In this document: one piece after another, positions 43,946 through 52,800 of the stretch
How the letters are laid out: every line of letters starts with the position of its first letter
Position numbering within the stretch: the stretch's first letter is position 1
Origin: Acidobacteriota bacterium
GTDB taxonomy: Bacteria > Acidobacteriota > Terriglobia > Acidiferrales > UBA7541
NCBI GenBank assembly: GCA_021832085.1
Contig: JAKBLM010000020.1
Coordinates: 1-63,428, forward strand
Reading direction: 5' to 3'
Length of the DNA stretch: 63,428 bases
The notes under the pieces: model-generated
What the model saw: the letters and a program-made list of their open reading frames with translations, nothing else
Database searches by the model: none
Told to the model about the DNA's origin: nothing
Position numbers and translations under genes: made by a program

Positions 43946-45199
43946 TCAGCCCTTCGCCGCGGGCAGAAATACGCGGAAGCAGGCGCCGCCTTGCGGGCTC
44001 GATTCCAGGTGGATTGTGCCGCGATGGTCGTCAACGATCTTCGCGACGATGGCCAATCCCAGGCCGACACCTTCTTTTTTCGAGGTGACAAAAGGATTGA
44101 AGATCTGCTCGCGCAGCTCCTCGGGCACGCCAGGCCCTGTGTCGCTGACAGCGATTTCGACGCCCCGTTGCCCTTCAAGATCCGTGGCCGGAGCGAGCGA
44201 GAGCGTGAGTGTGCCCGGCCGGCCGTTCATGGCCTGATAGGCGTTGACGATCAGGTTCAGCAGCGCCTGCTCGCAGAGCTGCTCGTCGGCCGTAATCGGG
44301 GGCAGGGCCGAAGCGAAGCGTTTCTCCACCGTGACCGGGGCACCGGGAAACTGCGAACGGGCTGATTCCGCTGCGCGATCGACGATCGCGGCGAGGTCCA
44401 ACGGGCGTGTTTCGAGGCGGGAAGGCCGGGCGAAATCGAGGAAGCGGGCGATCAACGTGTTCAGCCGGTTCACTTCCGAGGAAATGTAGCCGGCGAGTTC
44501 TCCGGCAATGGGCGGGGCCGGGCCGAGGTTCTTGCTCAGCATCTCGGCTGAGCCTTTGATCACGCCTAGAGGGTTGCGGATTTCGTGCGCCAGCCCTGCG
44601 GAAAGCTGACCGAGCGCGGCGAGGCGCTCGGCGCGATGGGCTTCGGCCTGTGCCTGGCGGAGACGGCGATTGGATTCGGCAAGGTCCTCTGAGAGGGCCT
44701 GGTAGCGGAGCACCTGTTTGCGATATTCACCGACGAAGCGATTCACCAGGATGCCGGCGAGGAAAAAGAAAAGGACGCGAATGGCCAGCGTGGCCGCGGC
44801 GTCAGGGGTCAGGTAGTACTCCTGCAGCGCGGGGATCAGATAGGAGCAGTAGGCGAGCGAGGCAAAGGCGGTCCAGGCCAGCGTGGCGCCGAGGCCGTAG
44901 TAGATCGCCGCGGTCACCACCGGCAGGTAGAAGATCGGATAGTAGTTGCTGTTGATGCTGATGCCGCCGGTGTGGCCGAGCAGCAGGGTGGCCAGCAGTG
45001 TCTTGATCAGCACGCTGTAGAAGCGGCCGCGGTTGGGCTGCCAGGCGATCAGGCGGCTCTCGAAAACCTGCAGGATGCCAAAGGCGGCGAGCGTAAGCTG
45101 CTTGTGAATTTCGTCGCGCGGCGGGAGAACCGCCAGGCCTGCCAGGAAGGCGAGCCACACGATGTCGATCCAGCCGAATCGCGGTGCCTGTTGGTCCAC
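43946..45199 (-). CDS. Membrane histidine kinase (probable NtrC-regulator partner)
   Basis: The protein has 417 aa if translation starts at GTG 45199-45197; the frame is open further upstream but the added residues look non-coding. Five to six membrane helices occupy residues 10-155 (MASE/DUF-like sensor). The H-box is GLAHEIRNPLG with H205, the N-box NLIVNAYQAM, then DTGPGVP and GLGLAIV. The kinase is of the NtrB/ZraS type (HisKA-HATPase) without a PAS domain. No periplasmic domain of size is visible, so the signal may be membrane-borne. It probably phosphorylates D52 of the NtrC-type regulator. Confidence 0.88.
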   Translation of the reverse strand: MDQQAPRFGWIDIVWLAFLAGLAVLPPRDEIHKQLTLAAFGILQVFESRLIAWQPNRGRFYSVLIKTLLATLLLGHTGGISINSNYYPIFYLPVVTAAIYYGLGATLAWTAFASLAYCSYLIPALQEYYLTPDAAATLAIRVLFFFLAGILVNRFVGEYRKQVLRYQALSEDLAESNRRLRQAQAEAHRAERLAALGQLSAGLAHEIRNPLGVIKGSAEMLSKNLGPAPPIAGELAGYISSEVNRLNTLIARFLDFARPSRLETRPLDLAAIVDRAAESARSQFPGAPVTVEKRFASALPPITADEQLCEQALLNLIVNAYQAMNGRPGTLTLSLAPATDLEGQRGVEIAVSDTGPGVPEELREQIFNPFVTSKKEGVGLGLAIVAKIVDDHRGTIHLESSPQGGACFRVFLPAAKG

Positions 45200-45506
45200 G
45201 GCGTCTCGATTCCTCGACGTGAATCTAACACGGAGTTTCGGTGCGTTGTTGGCGAAAAGCGGGCGGGCAGGTCCGGCCGGGCTCGGCCGCCGTTCGTCTC
45301 CGTACAGGGAGTGCGGCCGGGAAACCCGGGAAAATTGAAACTGGGCATGGTAAAAGGCGGGAGATCCGCCGTATGAGAGGAAGTAGGTAACGCTTGGCTG
45401 CCTTGCCGGGCCCAAATCGAACCTCGAAACCCCTGTGTTGCGGGAGTAAAATTCAGCTCAGGGGCAAGTGCCACCATGACCAACTGCATACGAGCCGAAC
45501 AGCCCA

Positions 45507-46184
45507 ATGGAACAGAACGAGACAACACGCCATCGCTTCGAGCTCATCTTGCATGGCGGCCTCGACCGCGCCGTCCTGGCCGTCGACCGCTCGCTTAGGC
45601 GGGCCACCGGGATCTTTGAATTTTGCGATGAGCGGGAATGCATACTGCGCATCGCGGTGATCGAGTCCGATGCCTACATCGCGCTTCCCGACGGTACCGA
45701 AGTCTGCCCTCACGATCCGGTGATCGAATTGCATTTCTGGAACGAGCACCTGCCAAGCCTGGGCCAGGCTGGCGCTTCGCTGGCCTGGGGCGGGATGTTC
45801 CGAGCCAGGCTACGGTCATCGCTGGGAAGGCTCGCCGAGCATATGGCGGCCTGCAACGATCTGGCCGGCGTGAGGGCCTGCCGGGCGAAACCGGCATTCC
45901 TGCGCGATCGGCGCATTCGCCGCAGTGCCTACCGACTGGGCTTCGTCGAGGCGGTTCCCGAAGTGTCGCTCTCGCGGAAAGTCCACGAGTTCCTCCAGAC
46001 GTTTTTGATCTATGGCCTTACCTGGGTCTTCAACCCCGACGCGCTGCCCGAAAAGGCGTGCTGGCCGCAGCGCTCGTATCTCTGGATTTCGCGCAAGGAG
46101 CTTTTCCGGCGCTACGGACCGCAGGGCAGTAGGCGCGCCTTTCCAGCGATTGCTCCGTGTGACGAAGCGACAGCCGAGGGCTAG
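45507..46184 (+). CDS. Conserved protein of unknown function (YkoP-like, tentative)
   Basis: The protein has 225 aa with no signal or membrane segment. Recognisable stretches are PHDPVIELHFWNEHLPSLGQ, WGGMFRARLRSSLGRLAEHM and a C-terminal region with LWISRKELFRRYG. The HFWNEHLP and RLRSSLR.LA pattern recalls YkoP-like proteins sometimes encoded with polysaccharide or lipid enzymes; I give this only as a suggestion. It is divergent from the histidine kinase gene. Confidence 0.65.
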   Translation: MEQNETTRHRFELILHGGLDRAVLAVDRSLRRATGIFEFCDERECILRIAVIESDAYIALPDGTEVCPHDPVIELHFWNEHLPSLGQAGASLAWGGMFRARLRSSLGRLAEHMAACNDLAGVRACRAKPAFLRDRRIRRSAYRLGFVEAVPEVSLSRKVHEFLQTFLIYGLTWVFNPDALPEKACWPQRSYLWISRKELFRRYGPQGSRRAFPAIAPCDEATAEG

Positions 46185-46218
46185 CCGTAGCCTGGGGCGA
46201 ACAGCGTTGGCAGGCAAG

Positions 46219-46295
46219 TGGCGGGCCTGGGGAGACTCGAACTCCCGACACGCGGTTTAGGAAACCGCTGCTCTGTCCATCTGAGCTACAGGCCC
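46219..46295 (-). tRNA. tRNA-Arg (anticodon CCT), CCA encoded
   Basis: On the minus strand the acceptor stem GGGCCTG (46295-46289) pairs with CAGGCCC (46229-46223), followed by discriminator G and encoded CCA (46221-46219). The anticodon stem GCGGT/ACCGC encloses TTCCTAA with anticodon CCT, reading AGG codons. The T arm GGGAG-TTCGAGT-CTCCC is intact. No integrase or flanking duplication suggests use as an attachment site here. Confidence 0.96.
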
Positions 46296-46548
46296 TCCCC
46301 GATAGCCTAACATTGAAACGGCCGCCGGGACGCGAGACGTCTCTCGAACCGTCGGCTAGGCCCGTTTCACTTTACCGACCACGTTGGAAAGGGACTGCGA
46401 GCGCGGACGTCGAGCCGGCGCTCCGGTCAGGAAATCCAACGTGCTGGTCGAGTCCCTGCGCGAACCCATTTTGCCCAGGCTGTGATAGCCTGAGGGTAAT
46501 TCCTGGCCGCAACACACCAGCCACTTGCCAGGCAGGGGAGGACTCGCC

Positions 46549-46887
46549 ATGGCGAAATTCCTGATCGTATCGTCGTACACTCCGGAAGGGCTCAAGGGCC
46601 TAGTCAAGGACAGCGGCAGCGGGCGCCGAGCAGCCTTCGAAACAGCGATCAAAGGGCTCGGCGGAAAACTGGAAGCGATGTATTTTGCGTTTGGGAAGCA
46701 CGACACTGTTTCGCTCCTTGACCTTCCAGACAATGTGAGCGCGGCGGCACTGGTGCTGGCGGTGAACGCCAGCGGAATGCTCCAGACCCAGACGACGCCG
46801 CTGCTGACGCCGGAAGAGGTGGATGAAGCCGTCAAGAAAACGGTGAAGTACCGAGCGCCGGGAGCGTCTGGTGCGCGCCGGGGCTGA
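46549..46887 (+). CDS. GYD-domain protein
   Basis: The protein has 112 aa; ATG 46549 follows GGGGAGGACTCGCC. It matches the small GYD family: an N-terminal strand with a Y/T-x-x-G pattern (FLIVSSYTPEGLKGL), then LGGKLEAMYFAFGKHDTVSLLDLPD, equivalent to the GxYD segment but with GKHD. These are dimeric ferredoxin-like alpha/beta barrels of unknown function. It is convergent with the fbp gene. Confidence 0.85.
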   Translation: MAKFLIVSSYTPEGLKGLVKDSGSGRRAAFETAIKGLGGKLEAMYFAFGKHDTVSLLDLPDNVSAAALVLAVNASGMLQTQTTPLLTPEEVDEAVKKTVKYRAPGASGARRG

Positions 46888-46994
46888 ATCCGGGAACGAG
46901 GCGCGGCCGCGAATTCGACAATCACCCGAACAAGCAAAAGGGAGCGGCCATCGGGCTACTCCCTTTCGTCTGCCTGGAAAGTTGGAGAAGAGGC

Positions 46995-48155
46995 TCAGTC
47001 GCCGGTAGCCGCGAGCGGCTCGCCGCGGAGGGTGAACTCCTTTTCGAGCGCGCTGAGCGTATCGACGATGCCGGTGTAGGCGAGTTCCGCGTGCGAGGCC
47101 ATCGTGGCGCCAACGAACCCCTGGCGGCGCCATTCGTCGGCCTTCTGCTGCACCTTCAGCCGGACCGAATCCCAGGCCGCGTTGCCGAACAGGTCCACGG
47201 CTTCGCTGGTGAACACGCCCTTTTCGTCCATCGAGAAGGCCATGCAGGAAACAATCGGCAAGCAATAGGCGCCGCCGACCGGGGTGCCGATCGGAACCGG
47301 CATGATCGGCATGACGTGCGAGCCGCGGCAATCGCCGGAGACGAAATGGCCGAGCAGCCAGGGCTCGATGACTTCTTCCGGTGCCGGGAAAATCCCTTGC
47401 GTGCGAACAATGGCGACCGGGTCGTCCTTGCCCGTGTATTTGCCGGCGATATTGTGCAGTCGGGTGGCCGAGATCGAGGCGATCTGCTCCTCGGGCTTGT
47501 AGCGAGAATGGACCGCTTCGATGGCGAAGCGATCGGGATTCTGCAGCAGGCAGGCGACATCCCAGGAGCGCTCGGGCACATCGAGCCGAATCACGCGGTC
47601 GCTGTCGCGCGCGTGATGGTCCATGTCGATGATCGTGAGGCTGAAACCGAGGTGCATCTTGGGGTTGAGCAGGAGTCCTCCATCGTGCATCGGATCGCAG
47701 AAGGTGGCGTAGAGCGGATAGCTGTAGGCGCCAGGGCCGCACTTGTCGGCGGCGAAGACCAGGAAAGCCTCCGCGGGCCGATGCTTGCTCTTGGGGTCGC
47801 GGTCGAATTCGATTTCCGCAACTGCCGGTCCGGCGCCGCGAACGTTGCCGGAGGGGGCGTCAACCAGCAGGTCCTGGCCGGCGCCGTAGAGACCACCCTT
47901 GCGCGCCTCGTCGGTGGCGGCGAGGAAGCAGTCCCAGGCGAACTGGTGAACGGCGCGTGCGCCAACACCGTGGCGATGGCTCATGATCAGCGCGATGTCG
48001 TCGCCGGTGTAGGTGAGGGTGCCATCGATCAGCAGCTTGCCAATTGCGCCGTTCACGCGGGCGCGCACCACCTCGAGCATCGGTTCGGATGGCTTGGTGT
48101 GTCCCCCGATGGATCCAACGTCTGCCTTGATGACTGACAGGGTAACCTTGGTCAT
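46995..48155 (-). CDS. fbp: Archaeal-type bifunctional fructose-1,6-bisphosphate aldolase/phosphatase
   Basis: The protein has 386 aa; ATG 48155-48153 follows CAGGAGTACACC. It belongs to the FBPase class V (FBPA/P) family: metal-binding residues around D12 and H19 (KADVGSIGGH), DD at 52-53, and the mobile loop KYTGKDDP with Y240 and K243, the tyrosine and the Schiff-base lysine of the archaeal enzymes. It converts triose phosphates through FBP to fructose-6-phosphate in gluconeogenesis. The family is common in Archaea and deep or thermophilic Bacteria and is found in some Acidobacteriota. It is encoded alone. Confidence 0.93.
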   Translation of the reverse strand: MTKVTLSVIKADVGSIGGHTKPSEPMLEVVRARVNGAIGKLLIDGTLTYTGDDIALIMSHRHGVGARAVHQFAWDCFLAATDEARKGGLYGAGQDLLVDAPSGNVRGAGPAVAEIEFDRDPKSKHRPAEAFLVFAADKCGPGAYSYPLYATFCDPMHDGGLLLNPKMHLGFSLTIIDMDHHARDSDRVIRLDVPERSWDVACLLQNPDRFAIEAVHSRYKPEEQIASISATRLHNIAGKYTGKDDPVAIVRTQGIFPAPEEVIEPWLLGHFVSGDCRGSHVMPIMPVPIGTPVGGAYCLPIVSCMAFSMDEKGVFTSEAVDLFGNAAWDSVRLKVQQKADEWRRQGFVGATMASHAELAYTGIVDTLSALEKEFTLRGEPLAATGD

Positions 48156-48318
48156 GGTGTACTCCTGTTGAGGAAGTGCAAACGAGAGCTGCAGGCCTTG
48201 ATGGCACTATACCAGAAAATCGCGTCTCGTTCCTCTATGTGGCGCAGGCGGGAAGAGGAAGCCAGTGGCCGCCGTGGCGGACGGCCGGATTACCGGAAAG
48301 GGCTTTCTATCCTGTGAA

Positions 48319-48353
48319 TTATCTTGACAGATAACGCTGAAAGGTGTTTTTAT
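48319..48353 (+). promoter_or_regulatory. Promoter of the exopolysaccharide locus with inverted repeat around the -35 box
   Basis: TTGACA (48324-48329) is a perfect -35. TTTTAT (48348-48353) at 18-nt spacing is the best -10. TTATC (48319-48323) and GATAA (48330-48334) are exact inverted copies that bracket the TTGACA, a likely repressor site. The predicted start is near 48360, giving a leader of about 220 nt before the GTG at 48582. Confidence 0.55.
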
Positions 48354-48416
48354 CACCATCGCGTTGTAATCGTTTGGCGGGAAGAACCGACTAGTAACGG
48401 AATCGTACCAAGACAA

Positions 48417-48486
48417 CAGAGCCGAGGGGTGGCTCTGGTGAGGAGGGCTCGGTACGCCCCTTTTTTCGGATGAGGGGTCATCCGAA
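48417..48486 (+). promoter_or_regulatory. Three-hairpin leader, possible attenuator
   Basis: Hairpin 1: CAGAGCC (48417-48423) with GGCTCTG (48431-48437). Hairpin 2: GGGC (48445-48448) with GCCC (48456-48459), followed by C and TTTTTT (48461-48466), a short terminator-like element. Hairpin 3: TTCGGATGA (48465-48473) with TCATCCGAA (48478-48486), a perfect 9-bp stem with a GGGG loop. CCGAG (48422-48426) can pair instead with CTCGG (48448-48452), which would open hairpins 1 and 2. I recognise no known riboswitch class. Confidence 0.5.
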
Positions 48487-48581
48487 TAATCCTGCCACAA
48501 CGACCGCAACGAAAGGGGGGAATGGATCCTCCGGCTGCAAACAGCCGGGCGGGATCTTGCCAGAACGAGCAAGGGGGGCCA

Positions 48582-49238
48582 GTGGCGGACAGGATCAGCG
48601 TCTACATCCTGGCGGCGAACCGTCTTCTCAGGGAAGCTCTCAGCCATACGTTCAAGACCCGGGCCGATATCGAAGTGGTCGGTTCGGCCGAACAACCGGA
48701 AGCGGGACTGGCGGCACTGGCTGCTATACGGCCCAATGTGCTGCTCGTCAACGGCGCGATGCAAGGATTCGATTGGCCCGCTTTCGTCCCGGAAGCGTTG
48801 CGTGTTGTACCCCGGGCACAGGTGGTGATTTTCGGGATGCAGGAAGATACCGAGGTCTTCTTCCGATCGATCCGCGCCGGTGTCGTTGGCTACCTGCTGA
48901 GTGAAGCTTCAGCTTCGGATCTGGTTTCGGCCGTGCGCTCCGCCGCGCGGGGCGAGGCTGTCTGCCCACCACGGCTCTGTCGCGCGCTGTTTCAATACGC
49001 GGCGCGCCAAGCCTCGTTTCCCAATCCCCGCCTGCGCGCCGAGCACGGCCTGACGCGGCGCGAACAGCAGATCCTCCCGTTGATCGCCCAGGGCCTTACG
49101 AACAAAGAGATCGCGGCCCACTTCAGTCTTTCCGAACAAACAGTGAAGAATCACGTTCACAGAATCCTTCGCAAGGTGGGGTCGGAAGATCGCCTCTCAG
49201 CGGTCCATGCGCTGGAAGTTTCGGTTTGGCAGGCATAG
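48582..49238 (+). CDS. LuxR/NarL-type regulator with degenerate receiver (no phosphoacceptor Asp)
   Basis: The protein has 218 aa from GTG 48582, with AAGGGGGG just upstream. The N-terminal 120 residues have the receiver fold, but the acidic pocket is replaced by AAN (11-13, in VYILAANRLLREA), the phosphoacceptor position is N57 (PNVLLVNGAMQG), and the conserved Lys-Pro is replaced by SEASA. Phosphorylation by a kinase is therefore not expected. The C-terminal LuxR-type HTH is intact (LTRREQQILPLIAQGLTNKE, SEQTVKNHVHRILRKVG). It is the first gene of the exopolysaccharide locus and a likely transcription regulator of it, possibly ligand- or partner-controlled. Confidence 0.88.
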   Translation: MADRISVYILAANRLLREALSHTFKTRADIEVVGSAEQPEAGLAALAAIRPNVLLVNGAMQGFDWPAFVPEALRVVPRAQVVIFGMQEDTEVFFRSIRAGVVGYLLSEASASDLVSAVRSAARGEAVCPPRLCRALFQYAARQASFPNPRLRAEHGLTRREQQILPLIAQGLTNKEIAAHFSLSEQTVKNHVHRILRKVGSEDRLSAVHALEVSVWQA

Positions 49239-49281
49239 GCGACAGGGATGATCTGTAGGTACTTTTCTAGTCCTTGATGTA

Positions 49282-49339
49282 GATCTAAATTAGATCGCCA
49301 GGGTCCCGGTTTGGGTCTGAATCGGGTACCGGTCTGAAT
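49282..49339. promoter_or_regulatory. 15-bp palindrome and 9-bp direct repeats between the two regulator genes
   Basis: GATCTAA-A-TTAGATC (49282-49296) is a perfect 7-bp-arm palindrome. GGTCTGAAT occurs at 49314-49322 and again at 49331-49339, 17 bp apart. These AT-containing symmetric elements in the 197-bp gap are candidate binding sites for the LuxR-type regulator encoded just upstream. Confidence 0.45.
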
Positions 49340-49435
49340 GTGCTCGTGCAGCAAAACGATGGTTCCCAATTGAGCCTTTCCGTCTGCGGCGAAAACGGTT
49401 AGTTTCCTTCGAGCCATTCTTGGCGTGAGAGTCCG

Positions 49436-49807
49436 ATGGAAAAAGTTCGTGTCCTAGTGGCGAATCGCCCGCGACTGATGCGGGATTTGATCCTGGAAAC
49501 GATTGGCGCGCAGCCGGACATCGAAATCGCCGGGGAGATTCTCGAAGAATCGGAGATTCTCGAGGCGGTCGACCGCACGCAGCCGGATTTCCTGATCGTA
49601 ACGCTGGGGTCTTCCGACGAACGGCCAACGATTTGCGACTCGGTGCTGGCCCGCCATCCACAGGTTCGGGTGTTGGCGATCGCCCCGGAGCGGAACAGCA
49701 CCATCTACTATTGGGTCTCGCCGGAGATCCACAGCGCCCGTATCGAGACGTCGCAGGGCGGGATGCTGTCGGCATTGCGGAGCAGGACGAACCACCGCGG
49801 GAGGTAA
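49436..49807 (+). CDS. Stand-alone degenerate receiver-like protein
   Basis: The protein has 123 aa and starts MEKVRVLVANRPRLMRDLIL, the beginning of a receiver domain, but the acidic pair is replaced by VAN and the phosphoacceptor position is T56 (PDFLIVTLGSS). The pattern continues with a fourth strand VRVLAIAP and then diverges; the C-terminal end (TSQGGMLSALRSRT) may keep the alpha-5 helix. There is no output domain. It begins like a sibling of the preceding LuxR-type regulator and may bind it or another partner. Its stop is 2 bp before the GTG of the exporter gene. Confidence 0.8.
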   Translation: MEKVRVLVANRPRLMRDLILETIGAQPDIEIAGEILEESEILEAVDRTQPDFLIVTLGSSDERPTICDSVLARHPQVRVLAIAPERNSTIYYWVSPEIHSARIETSQGGMLSALRSRTNHRGR

Positions 49808-49809
49808 GC

Positions 49810-52800
49810 GTGTTGGGCTATGGGATGCCGAAACTGTCGAAGGGAATTATGGGGCGTAGAGGGCTCTTTTCCGCCGCGCTGCTCTTGGCCGCGTGCGTGG
49901 CATTTTTGCCGCCGGTTGTGAGGGCGCAACAACAGCAGCCGCAGACACCGCCCGCATCCCAGAATCAGTCCCAGACCTCCGCGCAAAACCAGAACCAGCA
50001 AGGGCAGCAGGCGCAGACCGCACAGCAGCGATACCCGCAGGTGAACCTTTCGAGTTCCGATCCGCTGGCCGCGCTCAATCTCGATATGGTAGCGGCGTCG
50101 ACCAGCCAGATTCGCGCGGTGCTGTCCCAGAACCCGGGCCTGATGATCCAGGTGAAACGGCTGCTGGCGCTGCAGGCCACCGAGCGGGGCCAGATCCTGA
50201 CTCGCGAGGATCTGACCGACCAGGCCGTCTACGACAAGCTGCAGAACGACCTCAAGTTCCGCTCCGCGGCAACTGTCTTGTTGCAGCGCTACGGCTACCT
50301 GATGCCGACGGTGAATCCGCAATCCGACATCGGGGAAGTGCATCAGATTTTGCTCCAGCAGCGGGCCCTGGAACTTGCCCGCGAGGAACAGCAGCAAGGA
50401 ATCTCGCCCAGCCAGCCGACCACCCAGGCCACCAGCGCCTGCAATCCCCAGATGAACCCCAATTGCCCGCCTTCGCCGAGCACGAGCAACGTGCCCAGCC
50501 AGCTTTCTCCTTTCGGTGCATTGCCGAGCAACGCCTATCCGCCATCCAATCAGCCGATTCCTAGCGCGCCGACCACCCCTTCGACCAGACCCCCGGAACT
50601 CCTGACCTCGCTTCCGCCTTTGACGGGCGCCGGAGCCGGAACGGGCTTGGCGGCGCTAGCGGCCCAGCGCCTGGGCAGTGCCGGCACGGGCTTGCAAGCC
50701 AATGCGGGTTTGGGCAGTGCCGGGATGGGACTGGGCACCGGCAGCATGGCGCTCCAGGGACTTGGCGGAACGGGATCGCTGAGTGGCGCCAGTGGTCTCA
50801 GTTCGGTCTTAGGGCTTACGCAACAGTTCCCGGAACTCAGCTACCCGTCGGGCGGGGAAAGCGAAGCCATGATGGGCGAGGAGGGGCAACCAGCGGTTTA
50901 TACTCCCCAGCCCTATGCTTTGGCCGCGAATGGCTACGCACCGACCAGCCCTTATGGCCCCTACGGCTCTTACGGTTGGTGGTACCAGCAGCCCTATCAC
51001 GAGCAACCACCGCGAATGGTGCCGCGGAATGATCCCTTTGCCGGTGTTCCTTCGCTCTACGACATGTACATGCAGGGGGCACAGCCGACCACCAAGCCGC
51101 AGCGGTTTGGCATGGCCCTCTTTCGCGACACGACGCCTGCTGATCAGTTCATCCCGATGGATCTGCCGGTCGGGCTGAACTACATCGTCGGGCCGGGCGA
51201 TGGGCTGACGATCGATTTGTGGGGCAGCGTATCGGAACGGCTGTTCCGCGTGGTGGGCCGGACCGGACGTGTGGCGCTGCCGGAAGTTGGTCCGGTGATG
51301 GTGAGCGGGGAGACGCTGGGGCAGGTGCAACAGCAGGTGCAGCGGTTGCTGCGCACCCAGTTTCGGAACATCTCCGCCGCTGTCACTATCACGAGGCTGC
51401 GAACGGTGCGGGTCTACGTGGTGGGCGACGTCGAGCATCCCGGCGCCTACGAGGTCAGTTCACTTTCGACACCGCTGAACGCCGAATTCGCCGCTGGGGG
51501 ACCGACGCGGAACGGATCGTTGCGCGTGGTACAGCACTGGCGTGACGGCAAGTTAATCCAGACGGTCGACGTCTACGACCTGCTGCTGCACGGCGTCACC
51601 AGCAACATCATCCCGCTGGCCGACGGCGACACCATCCGCGTGCCGACGGTCGGCCCGCAAGTCACTGTCGAAGGAATGGTCCGGCGCCCGGACATCTACG
51701 AGCTGCTGCACCACAATTCGCTTGCCGACGTGATTCGTCTAGCCGGCGGCATCCTGCCGGCAGCGACGCTCAAGCACATCGAAGTACAGCGGCTGGTGGC
51801 GCACAAAGATAGAACGATGTTAAGCCTGAACATCCCGGATAGCGCCAGTCTGGCAGAGGTGGAAAAGGAGCTGAAGTCTTTCCACGTTCAGAACGGCGAC
51901 ATCGTGCACATCTTTCCGATTGCACCGTACAACTCGGGAGCTATCTACCTCGAGGGGCACGTTCTGCGGCCAGGCAAATACGCCTATCACCCTGGCGAGC
52001 GGGTGACCGCACTGATTGGTTCCTACAAAGCGCTGTTGCCACAGCCCTCCAACTACGCCGAGATCATCAAGCTCGAGCCGCCGGACTTTCAGCCGGTGGT
52101 CGAGAGCTTCAATCTGGCCGAAGCGCTGAAGGATCCGGCGAAGGCGCCAAAACTCGAGCCGCTCGACACCGTGCGCATTTTCAGCCGGTACGACTTCCGG
52201 GACGTGCCGACCGTCAGCGTGGGCGGCGCCGTACGGGACCCGGGTTTGTACCGCACCTCGGGGCGTGTGCATCTGCGCGATGCGATCGAGTTGGCAGGCG
52301 GTGTGACGCCGGACGCGAACATGGGCTCAGTGCAGGTGTTCCACTACCTGCCGAACAGCGAGATGAAGGTAATCAGCGTGAGCCTGGCGAAGGTGATGGC
52401 CAACGACCCGCGCGACAACTTCCTGCTCGGGCCGCGCGATAGCGTGTTGGTGCATGAGAACCTTGCGCGCACCGATCCCGCTACCGTTTACGTCGAAGGC
52501 GAAGTCGCCAATCCGGGGCGCTATCCGCTGGCGGTTGGCATGCGCGTTTCCGACTTGATTCGCGTGGCGGGAGGGCTCAAGCGCAGCGCCGATCGGCGGG
52601 ATGCCGAGCTGACTCGCTACGACTGGCTAAAACAGGGGCAGATCTCCGGCCAGCAGGTCGAGGTGCATCTCGCGAGCGCGCTCGATGGCAGCCGGGCCGC
52701 CAATCTCCCGCTGCGAAACGGCGATGTGCTCACCGTCCGGCAGGTGGAAGGATGGGACGACTTGGGCGCGTCGATCGAGGTGAAGGGCCAGGTCAAGCAT

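Noticed and set aside
46200..46310. tRNA-Arg as an integration site of a genomic island
   Set aside because: There is no integrase gene and no second copy of the tRNA 3' end in the window.
48417..48486. Cyclic-di-GMP or other known riboswitch in the exopolysaccharide leader
   Set aside because: The conserved core sequences of the GEMM classes and of other riboswitches I can recall are not present; I keep it as an unclassified structured leader.
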